Origin: a virus
Strand: one strand, 5' to 3'
Virus record (IMG/VR): IMGVR_UViG_3300025141_000089
Span: 1-61,539 of that record
Length of the DNA stretch: 61,539 nt
The position numbers were made by a program, and so were the translations under genes. Shown in pieces: positions 25,395 through 34,776 of this stretch (its first letter is position 1; each line of letters opens with the position of its first letter). The notes beneath the pieces were generated by a model. That model searched no databases, was not told the DNA's origin, and saw nothing but the letters and a program-made list of their open reading frames with translations.

Positions 25395-27427
25395 GTGCCT
25401 GCCATCGAAAGGCACTCTGAAAATGTTTGGCCGTCTATACACCCACTCTCACCCATACAACAAGCACCCTGCACTTGATCACAAACACCATCATCACTAC
25501 ACACTTTCCCAACCCACCACACACTTGGATAAAGACAATCATTCTCATCCACACCATCATAGCATTCGGTCGTAATTGGATTGCAGCATGCACCAGTATT
25601 GGTGGCACAACAATCAACTGCGTACAATCCAGTACATTCCGTACCAGGACCCATGAATATACCCTTGCAATCTGGGCAAGTATCTTCATCCCTGAAATGA
25701 TCTTCACAGGCTGTTCTGGTTATATCATCTACACATACCTCCTGAGTGTCATCAGTAGCGCTACCTCCTAAACAACATGCACCAACATATACCGTTTTAT
25801 CACAACAATCTAGAGTTGTATCCACACAAGATGAGTTACTAACAGGGATACCACCATAAACATGTTGACACGCAGCTGCTGTTAGTGGCGGAAGATTTAC
25901 ATCATAGTCCCCAGCAGGAACTGTTCCAACAGAATCACCGATACAATTTCCGTCTTTACAACATGCAATCCCAACACCACAAGGATTTATACAAGGCCAT
26001 CCTGTCTCACCCGGCACATAATTATAACCATAATAGCTTAAATCCATATTACAAGTAATAGCCTTAGGACCATCTTCAATTAATTTCACCAATCCTGTTA
26101 TGTCATCAAGACGATAGTAAATATGAGTCCAATATGTTGCTCCAAAACTATTACATTCATCTGCTCCAGCATTTTCAATACAAACTGCGTGGTTTTGATA
26201 TTCTCCCCAATCACCACCTTCACTACAGCAAACTCCCGGTGCAAGTCCATCAGAACCACAACCATCACCACATGCCATAAATTGATTCCACGATCCTCCT
26301 AAAGTTGGTTCTCCATCTAAATCATATGGACTATAAAGTTGGCCACAATCATTTTCTGTCATATAATCAATACAGTTTATTTTACCACCCGGCCAATTAA
26401 GGTCATCCCGCGGTTCATCTATATCCAAATAACAACAAGAGCCTAAACCAACAGAACCAAAACATTCATCCACACCATATGCACGATTGGCAATATTTGC
26501 CTTCCATGTTTTTCCAGCATCGTTGGTTAATAAACTAATAATATCCCACCCACAAGAAAAATATAGTTCGTTTTCATCAAAATAAATATTTTCTGGCCAG
26601 TCCCATATGTCGTAACCACCTAGATGTATAGTAAAATTAAATACCTCATTGGAGGTAAAATCTCCAGTAAATCCTTGAATTCCTATTGGTGTTTCAATTC
26701 GGAATATACTTCCACGTTTTACATCCATCATCATTCCTGTGCCGCCACCACATGTTGGGCCGGTATACCATTCACTTGGCTCTCCACCAGTTATTCCATA
26801 AATTTTTGGCGTGACTCTATCCGATTCAAAAAGTGGCATTGAAGGAACTCGTATAACAATTTCTTCTGGATCATATGAGTAACCAGTAGCGCCACCAGTT
26901 TCAGAAAAATAAACTGTGCCAAGAGAATCAAAAGTTAATCCAGTAGAATCTGCTGATGCTCCGGCCGAAATATAAGAAAATCTATTTCTTATCATCCCAT
27001 CTGTTGTTGCGCCTTCTTTGTATATGATATCACCACTGATACCTACAACATCATCTGTTTGATATGATTTTAATGTTCCTTCTGCCGTTATTCCGCGGAA
27101 ATAAAATGTAATACCATCTGTTATATTTCTAAATATACTAACTGGGTTTGTTCCACCATCTCCAGTAATAGCACCAGCGGTCGCGACCTCTCCTGTTGGT
27201 CCTTTTAACCCTTCGATTGTAATTTCTTTTCCATCGGAAAGAACTAATATTAAATTATCATCTTCAGTTCTACCAGAAAATACAAAAGTACCAGTTGCAC
27301 CTGTAGGTCCAGTCGGACCTGTACCACCCGTACCTGCCGGTCCAGTAGGGCCAGTTAAACCACGAAGACCTTTTGGTCCCATCACGGATCCTGGTGGTAC
27401 TACTGAACTACTTCCAATTACTGGCAT
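25352..27427 (-). CDS. collagen-like / cysteine-module fibre protein (691 residues)
   Basis: Domain order: a short arm; Gly-X-Thr/Pro collagen-like repeats at about residues 18-48 (GPTGPAGTGGTGPTGPTGATG is the core); a beta-rich fibre domain to about residue 310 with the pattern WPENIYFDENELYFSCGWDII; then Cys modules to the end, finishing in GTWQGPYTECCSPDV. The fibre domain is shared with the collagen-like protein at 30288-33410. Collagen-like triplets in phage proteins usually form trimeric stalks, so a trimeric tail fibre is the likely form. The receptor is unknown. Confidence 0.6.
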   Translation of the reverse strand: MPVIGSSSVVPPGSVMGPKGLRGLTGPTGPAGTGGTGPTGPTGATGTFVFSGRTEDDNLILVLSDGKEITIEGLKGPTGEVATAGAITGDGGTNPVSIFRNITDGITFYFRGITAEGTLKSYQTDDVVGISGDIIYKEGATTDGMIRNRFSYISAGASADSTGLTFDSLGTVYFSETGGATGYSYDPEEIVIRVPSMPLFESDRVTPKIYGITGGEPSEWYTGPTCGGGTGMMMDVKRGSIFRIETPIGIQGFTGDFTSNEVFNFTIHLGGYDIWDWPENIYFDENELYFSCGWDIISLLTNDAGKTWKANIANRAYGVDECFGSVGLGSCCYLDIDEPRDDLNWPGGKINCIDYMTENDCGQLYSPYDLDGEPTLGGSWNQFMACGDGCGSDGLAPGVCCSEGGDWGEYQNHAVCIENAGADECNSFGATYWTHIYYRLDDITGLVKLIEDGPKAITCNMDLSYYGYNYVPGETGWPCINPCGVGIACCKDGNCIGDSVGTVPAGDYDVNLPPLTAAACQHVYGGIPVSNSSCVDTTLDCCDKTVYVGACCLGGSATDDTQEVCVDDITRTACEDHFRDEDTCPDCKGIFMGPGTECTGLYAVDCCATNTGACCNPITTECYDGVDENDCLYPSVWWVGKVCSDDGVCDQVQGACCMGESGCIDGQTFSECLSMAGTWQGPYTECCSPDV

Positions 27428-27441
27428 CTATTGTTCCTTTA

Positions 27442-30288
27442 TTATGCAAAGCACTTATCACAACCATTCACACAAACACAATTTCCACGGCTCTCACATT
27501 CAGAACACGGTACAGGCTCATCAAATTCTATACAACCAGAATCACAACAACAAGAGCAAACCATCCAAACTTGATTCGTAGAATTCTTATCATCTATGTA
27601 TGGTTGACAACCATGACTATTTGCTTTCCATGTTTCTTTAGTGCATATCGATTTATTTTTTGTTGGCAATGATTCAATTTTATGGGATACTGCCGAAGAT
27701 CCAACACACATCTCAGAATCAAAGTTATTAAAACACCTTTCATCTATATTTTTACAATCATTGACTATTCCACCATCCCCCAATGCACCTTCCCAACAAA
27801 CTCCAGGACAACAACAATTACAATCACCACTTCCAACTTCAATGGTCCATTGTTCGATATCATCTACTGGAGAAACTACATTACGGGGTTCTATACATTC
27901 GGATAAACTAAATTTACCAGAATATTGTTTTGCATCTGGAGCATCAACTTCTTTTCTGTATTCAGGAACAGAATATGTTTTTCTATCTTTTCCACTATTT
28001 CCTATAATTTTGTCTGGTTCTAAACTTGAAGACCTACTTGCCATGGTTTGAAAATATAAGTCGGCTACTTCTTGACTTCTTGATTGTCTTCCTGCTCCTG
28101 CTCCGCCAGCAAAATTCCACAAATCCCCCATTATATTATATTGTGAACAAACATCATTATTACAATCTCCATTTGCTACCCATATACCACCATTTCCAAA
28201 ACATTCCCCAAGATCCACACCAGGTTCACATCCCCAATCATAACAACAAGCGCCCCAGTTGCAGTTAATGTTTTCACATTGTTCACCTTGTGTCCAGAGG
28301 CCAAACATCCCAACACAATCTTCCCAAGTTTCCATTACACACTCATATGAATTCCCACCATCACCGACAGGCTTACAACATGCTGATTTTTGTTCATAAA
28401 CAGTTCCTGGATCACCCTTACAACATTCATGACAACTTCCATCCTGCAATATAACCGTACCACAACTGTTAGAATCTAAACAAGTATAATTATTTTGATT
28501 GGAGCCGGGGGCACAATAACAGTTCACATCCACACCACCCTCAGTACACAAACAATAACCCGAACCAGCATCGCATCCACCGCAATCTTCACTATCACAC
28601 GTTGGCATTTCTTGCGTCCAACCCGGACATCCAGTACATGGTGGTTCTGATGCACCAGAATGGCATTGATTATCAGAAAAAAGGCCTTTTGTTTCAAAAT
28701 CATGGGTTTCATCATTCCAAACCAAACAATTATAGGGTGCATAAGTTTGATCCACTACGGTTTCAGTTCCAGTAGTATTGTCCATTGGCACGGGGATTGC
28801 GTAATTTGCTCCAGCACATTTTGAACCAGCGCCCCAAAACATACCTTTAGAACCGCCCGCACCACCACTTGACCTTAATGTGTCACACACTTGAGCATTA
28901 CAATTAAAACACACTTCATCAACACAACAAGCACCCATCTCTTGTATACAACAATTAACATCTTCACATCCAGTATATGGAGGAATTTCGCCCCCCATCC
29001 ACTTACTATTCATTGACAGCGAACACTCAACAACACCCAATAGTACACATTCTCCATTCAAACAACAAGCGCCGCGATCCCCACACGCTGCGGGACAACC
29101 GCCCCACACTGACAAATCATCACAAGTAGTTAAACTAGCACCTGAATTGATAGGAATAAAAAATCCACCATAAACATTACACTTATGCTGTGTAGTTTCT
29201 ATGCAATTTCCGTTCACACAACACATTCCCTCATAATGACAATCCGTTCCTTCTGAACGATTTATACACGCAGTACTACCAGAGAACCACCCATCAATTT
29301 TATCACAATATTTTTTACTTACATAATCTAAACAACCCCTATAACCTGGACCTGTTATTCCATCTTGTTCACCAGTTCCTTTCCTACAATAACAACAAGA
29401 ACCCACAATAATTGGTTCTGGAATTAATGGACTATTAAATGTTATTCCTGGAAATTTATAAACACCCGCATTATGAGAACCACCATCATCATCAACATAT
29501 ATGCCACTATACATGGCAGTTAAACCCGCAGTAGAGTTATCTCCGAAATTTTCTTTATCTGTTATGCTACTAAAGGAAACAGATGTTCCATCAGGAGTAT
29601 TGATTCCAATCGTTCCTACGTGGCCTGGTGTTACACCCCATGATGTAAAGTTATTACTTGTTGATCCTTCACTGCCAGTTATCACAAATCTTTCTCTGTG
29701 TGTTAATATTCTAGCGGTTAATTGATCACCACTCCAAAATGTATTTGTTGCCGCATTAGCAGATAAGCCAGATATACTATTATTAATAAAAATTAATTCT
29801 CCAGTATTTCCAAGTATTCCATAATCGTGTGTAAGGCCTCTAATAAGAATAGTATCACTTTCTGGAGTTATTATACTAATATCATTTCCACTAACTGTTA
29901 AATTTCGGAAAGTTGCTGTACGGCCCTCTATAGATTTAAATACTTCTCCATAATAACCGGCATTTATAATAGAATATGATGTAGTAGGAAGATCTCCTGT
30001 CGAACCCCGAATACCTGTAACACCTAGAGTTGTTCCTTGATTAAGAAGAAATCCAGTCGTATCTCCTTCATATCCTCTAAGGCAAAATATAAGTTCATAT
30101 GTGATTCCTTCACCACTACTTCCAGATATACCTGCAATACCATATCCTGTAAATCCTATCGGACCTACTTGACCAGTCGTTCCTGTCAATCCCCCTGGCC
30201 CAGTGTTACCAGTAGCACCAGCAGGGCCAGTTATATAACCGACTCCTGATGGATTTGCTATTCTACTACTTCCTTGTATTGATGCCAT
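27442..30288 (-). CDS. collagen-like / cysteine-module fibre protein (948 residues)
   Basis: The N-terminus MASIQGSSRIANPSG leads into Gly-X-Thr/Pro repeats at about residues 20-50, then a beta-rich shaft to about 290. Cys modules follow, among them GSCCYCRKG, GMCCVNGNC and GACCLNGEC. A low-Cys interruption near residue 750 (QTMASRSSSLEPDKIIGNSGKDRKTYSV) is followed by a last Cys block with CCCP and CSCCCDSGC and the ending GNCVCVNGCDKCFA. Its stop and the next gene's... order is coupled: its ATG overlaps the stop of the gene at 30288-33410 by one base (TAATG). Confidence 0.6.
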   Translation of the reverse strand: MASIQGSSRIANPSGVGYITGPAGATGNTGPGGLTGTTGQVGPIGFTGYGIAGISGSSGEGITYELIFCLRGYEGDTTGFLLNQGTTLGVTGIRGSTGDLPTTSYSIINAGYYGEVFKSIEGRTATFRNLTVSGNDISIITPESDTILIRGLTHDYGILGNTGELIFINNSISGLSANAATNTFWSGDQLTARILTHRERFVITGSEGSTSNNFTSWGVTPGHVGTIGINTPDGTSVSFSSITDKENFGDNSTAGLTAMYSGIYVDDDGGSHNAGVYKFPGITFNSPLIPEPIIVGSCCYCRKGTGEQDGITGPGYRGCLDYVSKKYCDKIDGWFSGSTACINRSEGTDCHYEGMCCVNGNCIETTQHKCNVYGGFFIPINSGASLTTCDDLSVWGGCPAACGDRGACCLNGECVLLGVVECSLSMNSKWMGGEIPPYTGCEDVNCCIQEMGACCVDEVCFNCNAQVCDTLRSSGGAGGSKGMFWGAGSKCAGANYAIPVPMDNTTGTETVVDQTYAPYNCLVWNDETHDFETKGLFSDNQCHSGASEPPCTGCPGWTQEMPTCDSEDCGGCDAGSGYCLCTEGGVDVNCYCAPGSNQNNYTCLDSNSCGTVILQDGSCHECCKGDPGTVYEQKSACCKPVGDGGNSYECVMETWEDCVGMFGLWTQGEQCENINCNWGACCYDWGCEPGVDLGECFGNGGIWVANGDCNNDVCSQYNIMGDLWNFAGGAGAGRQSRSQEVADLYFQTMASRSSSLEPDKIIGNSGKDRKTYSVPEYRKEVDAPDAKQYSGKFSLSECIEPRNVVSPVDDIEQWTIEVGSGDCNCCCPGVCWEGALGDGGIVNDCKNIDERCFNNFDSEMCVGSSAVSHKIESLPTKNKSICTKETWKANSHGCQPYIDDKNSTNQVWMVCSCCCDSGCIEFDEPVPCSECESRGNCVCVNGCDKCFA

Positions 30289-33200
30289 TAGTACCTCTGG
30301 TTAATTCCTTTATCTTCATCTCGAATAATATTTGGAAGTTTCCATAACTTATAATTACTATCGTCACTGCTTGGATATCTACCATCACATCTCACTAAAC
30401 GTATAGGTCTTACTTTATATGTATTTACTGTTCTGTTCTTTTTGCCTACTAGGAAATTATCAGAATTTCCACTTTGATTTATTTTTATTGCCCATGCTAA
30501 ACTTCCAGGATCTGCGGTTACTCCAAGAGGACCAGTCGCGCCGACAGGATTAATAATTCCTTCTCCTATTCCAGCAGTTAATCCTTTTGTTTCATCATAT
30601 GCACCAGTAGAAGTCCAATGCCAACCATTTAATGGCGTTCCACCCGCTTCAAGAAGGTTAGAATTTAAATTAAATTCATTATCAACAGTTCTAATGCAAC
30701 TATTTGCAATATATGAAAACTCATCATGACTTGGTAAATACCAACCAGAGATATTAGGTGAATTAGAACCTGTTATTCCCAAAGATATTAAATTATCATC
30801 ATATAATCTTACTGCACGAACCGCAGAAACATATCCGCTTGTTAATCCAGGACCAAAATCCGAACCTGTATATGTTCCATCATCATCATAATAGCCTTTA
30901 AGTAGTGCATTATCCGCACTAATAATTCTGATTGTATTATATAATCCCCAGTTTCTGTGCCACATACCATGTGCAGTTTGTGTCGGTTTAGTTTTTAATT
31001 TACTTATTGCATCACTTCCGTATATCCTAGATGCATTACATGAGCTGAATGTTCTTTCTGGAAGGATGGTTAATGAAACTTTACCCCTATTTTGGTCATA
31101 CCAATACCCTTCGGATTTAGGAAATACTTCATATTTATATTCATTGCTTACATCTTCATATATTCCAAGATTTTGGTTATATAAAGGTCCCCACGAACTA
31201 CCACGATTTCCCCAATAAAATTCATTTGTAATGCCATCCACATTATTATATTCTACAACTCTATCACCAGTTATTCCTATAGGATTTAATGAAATAATTA
31301 CATAATATGCATCATTTTTGTTGGTGTGTTTATTACAAGACGATTTAGAGTCAAATCCATAACTGTGCCAATCATATTTGGATTTATATTTAGATGGCAC
31401 ATTACCAATATTATCATAAGTAGATCCAAATCCGCCCCTCATCAAAGACTCCCATGAAGAAAGTTTAGAACCACCAAATCCCCTTGCTCCTATTCCAACC
31501 TCACCATCAGGATGATATAATCCAACAACCATACCACCCGCATATAAATCGCCAGGTTGTAAATCTAATCCTGTAACTTCTGGAATGCATCCAGAAGTGG
31601 TTGAATTTTCTCTGCAATCAATATCCCTACAATGTGAACCATGCCCTGCATAAAGATATCCATCTTCTATACAAGAAGAACCAAGTGTGTTATTATCACA
31701 AATGGCGCCACCTTTGCAACATGCACCAGTACCACCCGAACAAATTTGAACATCATCTTTATTAACACACGGAATACCAATTCCCATAAAGAATTTCTTT
31801 TGTCTTAAACAATTGGTTTTAGATATTTGTTCACAATGTCCTATACCATCACAGCATGCCCCTATTTCATTTTTTAAATTTTCGCACTGCATTTCTTCAC
31901 ACGAATTTGCCGTTCCGCCAAAGAGAGTGTGATAGTTTAATACATCGGCCAAATCTACACATTCATTAGCAGACATATTTTCATAACACACAACTTCTTT
32001 CGATTTTATATTTCTTACACAACATGGTCCGAGTTCATAGCAAGAACTTCCCGTTCCACCTGCACCACATAATGTGCCTGTACCATTATAATAACCAGGG
32101 CAATTAGCTTCTGTTGTATGAACACATATTCCTTTCCCCATACAACATGCACCAGTGCCTCCATCACCAAAATAGTAATTTCTGCCATCTTTATATCCCT
32201 CAAAAGGAAATGTACCATCATCGTCATAGCAATAATATGCATTATCAATATTACCTGTTCCGCCAGTTATACCATACCATTGGACCATATTTCCGTGCCA
32301 TGCATACTCGTTCGGACACCATGTTTCATCATATTCGCAAGGCAACCAAAAAAAGTTTATAATATCAGTTCCACCACTCCAACATGGAGGTTTGTTTAAG
32401 GGCCATATAATATTTTTTTCTGTTTGACTGTTGGTGTACCATGGCGGGAATTCTCCACTAGTGGTAGCACCATGAACAACCAAACTAAATGCTTTTGCTA
32501 ATTCTGCATCACTAACACCATTACCAACAGGGCCATTTCCTGTATATCCAAAACTTGCACCCTTAAAATTTAATGAAACTTCTCCTGTATATCCAGTAAC
32601 ACCAGAAATACCATCTATTTGCCTCATATTAAGTACGAAAACTTTAGCATTGTTTGGGTCGATAGGCACAGATGGTGCATATAATGGCACATCCACACCA
32701 GTTTCTCTAATATCATAATCAGCACCAATTTTGAGATATTTTGCCTTTTCTGTAAAGTTTGTAACTCTAACATCAATAGCATTTGCTCCACTTGGAAGCC
32801 CCGAACTTGTCGCCATGTCGTATTTTGCACCACTAATTCCTGCAAGGTTCGACCCAGAAAGGCCCACCAATTGCCCCGCGGCACTATCGGTATCAGTTCC
32901 ATCAATATTTAAGTATCCAAAATTTCCTGGATCATATATGATGTTAATTGTATCTAAACTTTCGTTTTGTTGTAAAGATAATGCGGGGCCAGTAACCTCA
33001 ATCACTTTTAATACAAGTGAACTTATATTATTATCAGAATCTCTTCCTTGTACAAGTGTGACGCCCATACGAGAAGAGTCATTAATATTTTGTCCATCAA
33101 TTAGTGGATACCCACCACCTGTTGGCCCTTTAATTCTTGTTGTTGTGGTGTAACTACTAGTCCAACGGGTCTCGTTTTCATCTACCAATTCAAATATTGT

Positions 33201-33410
33201 ATGAAGTTTATCGCCCGCAATGGTAGCATTACCATCGGCATCAACAAGATACATGTTGGTGATATTACCACCACTAAATCCCGTTGCACCTGTGTATCCA
33301 TATCCTATTGGACCTGTAGCACCTGTGCCGCCAGAAGCACCGGTCGGGCCAGTAACATGTGTTGCTCCGATTGGTGTAAAGTGACTGCTTCCGTGTACTA
33401 TTGCTACCAT
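30288..33410 (-). CDS. collagen-like fibre protein with four Cys modules and a DUF1566-like tip
   Basis: This 1040-residue protein has the clearest architecture. Residues 1-20 are a short arm sharing a GSS motif with its two paralogues; 18-48 are collagen-like; about 50-400 are a beta-rich shaft; four six-Cys modules lie at about 419-457, 461-509, 517-557 and 562-599. From about 620 a large C-terminal domain includes SGWYLPSHDEFSYIANSC, WHWTSTGAYDE, AWAIKINQSGN and YKVRPIRLVR. These are hallmarks of the DUF1566/Lcl C-terminal (C-type-lectin-like) fold often used for ligand binding. It is a good candidate for the receptor-binding fibre. Confidence 0.65.
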   Translation of the reverse strand: MVAIVHGSSHFTPIGATHVTGPTGASGGTGATGPIGYGYTGATGFSGGNITNMYLVDADGNATIAGDKLHTIFELVDENETRWTSSYTTTTRIKGPTGGGYPLIDGQNINDSSRMGVTLVQGRDSDNNISSLVLKVIEVTGPALSLQQNESLDTINIIYDPGNFGYLNIDGTDTDSAAGQLVGLSGSNLAGISGAKYDMATSSGLPSGANAIDVRVTNFTEKAKYLKIGADYDIRETGVDVPLYAPSVPIDPNNAKVFVLNMRQIDGISGVTGYTGEVSLNFKGASFGYTGNGPVGNGVSDAELAKAFSLVVHGATTSGEFPPWYTNSQTEKNIIWPLNKPPCWSGGTDIINFFWLPCEYDETWCPNEYAWHGNMVQWYGITGGTGNIDNAYYCYDDDGTFPFEGYKDGRNYYFGDGGTGACCMGKGICVHTTEANCPGYYNGTGTLCGAGGTGSSCYELGPCCVRNIKSKEVVCYENMSANECVDLADVLNYHTLFGGTANSCEEMQCENLKNEIGACCDGIGHCEQISKTNCLRQKKFFMGIGIPCVNKDDVQICSGGTGACCKGGAICDNNTLGSSCIEDGYLYAGHGSHCRDIDCRENSTTSGCIPEVTGLDLQPGDLYAGGMVVGLYHPDGEVGIGARGFGGSKLSSWESLMRGGFGSTYDNIGNVPSKYKSKYDWHSYGFDSKSSCNKHTNKNDAYYVIISLNPIGITGDRVVEYNNVDGITNEFYWGNRGSSWGPLYNQNLGIYEDVSNEYKYEVFPKSEGYWYDQNRGKVSLTILPERTFSSCNASRIYGSDAISKLKTKPTQTAHGMWHRNWGLYNTIRIISADNALLKGYYDDDGTYTGSDFGPGLTSGYVSAVRAVRLYDDNLISLGITGSNSPNISGWYLPSHDEFSYIANSCIRTVDNEFNLNSNLLEAGGTPLNGWHWTSTGAYDETKGLTAGIGEGIINPVGATGPLGVTADPGSLAWAIKINQSGNSDNFLVGKKNRTVNTYKVRPIRLVRCDGRYPSSDDSNYKLWKLPNIIRDEDKGINQRY

Positions 33411-33423
33411 AATAATATACTAC

Positions 33424-34764
33424 TTATTTTCGTGTATCTGCTGTATTGGTACTTATATCTTCGCCTGCTCCGAGAAGTATAGGTGCATACACCTTAGATG
33501 CATCTTGAAGATTCTTTAAAGAATCTCCTACATTTATTTTCGCAGTAGCATCTTCCACTGTAAGTGTTTCAAAAGTTCCTTCTTTAAACTTTAAGTTAGT
33601 AGGTATAGAAAAAACATGGTTCATTGGCCCTGATGTGGAATCTCCTGGTGTATTATCTTGTGGCAACATCATCCACCATTTTTTTGGTATTAATTGTTCT
33701 TTATTATTATCAACTCGTATTCTAAGCGATGTTGATGATGATGCAACAGGAAGTTTAAAACTTGTCTTTTTAATACTACCAATTTTAAGTGTTGGACCAT
33801 TGGTTACTTCAACATACACACCTGCACCAAGATATTTGTCTAAGTTTTTTTCTGAATCCTTACTCTTCCACTCAACAGTAACAGTTTTATTAGCAACACT
33901 TGAATCTATTATCGTTGCATTTTGAAGAACTTTTCTTCCATTAACACGAACAGAACACTGTTTACCAACATCACTCGTTGATGGAGTATTTTCACAAGTA
34001 ATTATTGTTGTAGTCTGACACCATTCTTTAATTATATTGTAACTGTATAAATATGTTGCTCCTGTGGTCGCATCAAGGTTGAAAGATCGACCATCTATAG
34101 GAGTCCATCCACGGCCGGTGTTTTTGGGAGGGCCGCCAAATTCCGGGATTTCAATAATAGAAGCTACTGGAGCTGAATCTGTATCTTCGCCCGTAATTGA
34201 ACCACCAGCTTGATATCCAATATAATTTACAACTTGACCGGTCCATGGAGAATCTGGAGCAACTTGATAAATTGGTTTTATGACTTGAGTTGGTTCTGTT
34301 GGTGCAAGATTTTGAAGCACACCAGCAGTTGCCGCACTCAAGAAATATACATCTTGACCACCGGCAGCACCAGTCAGGCCTGCCTCAGCATCAATATGTG
34401 TTGCATTTACTAATTTTGTTGATGGATAATTTATTTGCCCCTGTATTATGACTGTGACCACTCCCGTTGTTGGGTCACTTGGATTCACAGGAGTTACACT
34501 TTCAACAATTCCTATAACTTCACAATTTGCAGGGGTATTTGCTTGTGCTTTAATATATTTTTGATAACTTGTACTGTTTATATCATTATCATATCTGATT
34601 GCATCCCCCGCTGTAACGCCGTCATCGCCGGGGAGGCCAGAAATAATACCACCAGAAAATCCAGATAATGGATGAGTCATAAGTAATCTAGCACCACTGC
34701 TTGTGATACTATTGATATTAAGATTTCCTAAAAGATTAGAACTATTTGTATTACAACTTGCCAT
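33424..34764 (-). CDS. fibre / baseplate-associated structural protein
   Basis: This 446-residue protein has a fibre module at about residues 80-184 (EVIGIVESV, VTVIIQGQI, GGQDVYFLS, PTQVIKPIYQVA, VNYIGY), also present in the next gene at 34777-37146 and common in tail fibres of marine T4-like phages. A second beta-rich domain contains two Cys. The C-terminal part from about residue 390 (KFKEGTFETLTVEDATAKINVG) looks like a beta-helical or trimerising end. It starts the fibre run next to the collagen-like genes. The exact tail location is unknown. Confidence 0.5.
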   Translation of the reverse strand: MASCNTNSSNLLGNLNINSITSSGARLLMTHPLSGFSGGIISGLPGDDGVTAGDAIRYDNDINSTSYQKYIKAQANTPANCEVIGIVESVTPVNPSDPTTGVVTVIIQGQINYPSTKLVNATHIDAEAGLTGAAGGQDVYFLSAATAGVLQNLAPTEPTQVIKPIYQVAPDSPWTGQVVNYIGYQAGGSITGEDTDSAPVASIIEIPEFGGPPKNTGRGWTPIDGRSFNLDATTGATYLYSYNIIKEWCQTTTIITCENTPSTSDVGKQCSVRVNGRKVLQNATIIDSSVANKTVTVEWKSKDSEKNLDKYLGAGVYVEVTNGPTLKIGSIKKTSFKLPVASSSTSLRIRVDNNKEQLIPKKWWMMLPQDNTPGDSTSGPMNHVFSIPTNLKFKEGTFETLTVEDATAKINVGDSLKNLQDASKVYAPILLGAGEDISTNTADTRK

Positions 34765-34776
34765 TAATCATCTCCG

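Noticed and set aside
19923-25575. Many plus-strand ORFs rich in His, Asn, Gln and Thr across the cysteine-rich genes
   Set aside because: They are the complements of TGT/TGC Cys codons and GAT/GAC codons. They overlap each other in several frames and lack start signals.
30288-33410. Diversity-generating retroelement acting on the DUF1566-like tip
   Set aside because: No reverse transcriptase, template repeat or AAC-rich variable repeat was seen in the window. Only the fold type suggests it; the rest of the genome would need checking.
18142-33410. Metallothionein-like metal storage as the role of the Cys modules
   Set aside because: Modules are long, with aromatic and glycine positions typical of folded disulfide units, and are fused to collagen stalks. 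Lys-rich CxC arrays typical of metallothioneins are not seen, although metal binding in the CCCC clusters is not excluded.
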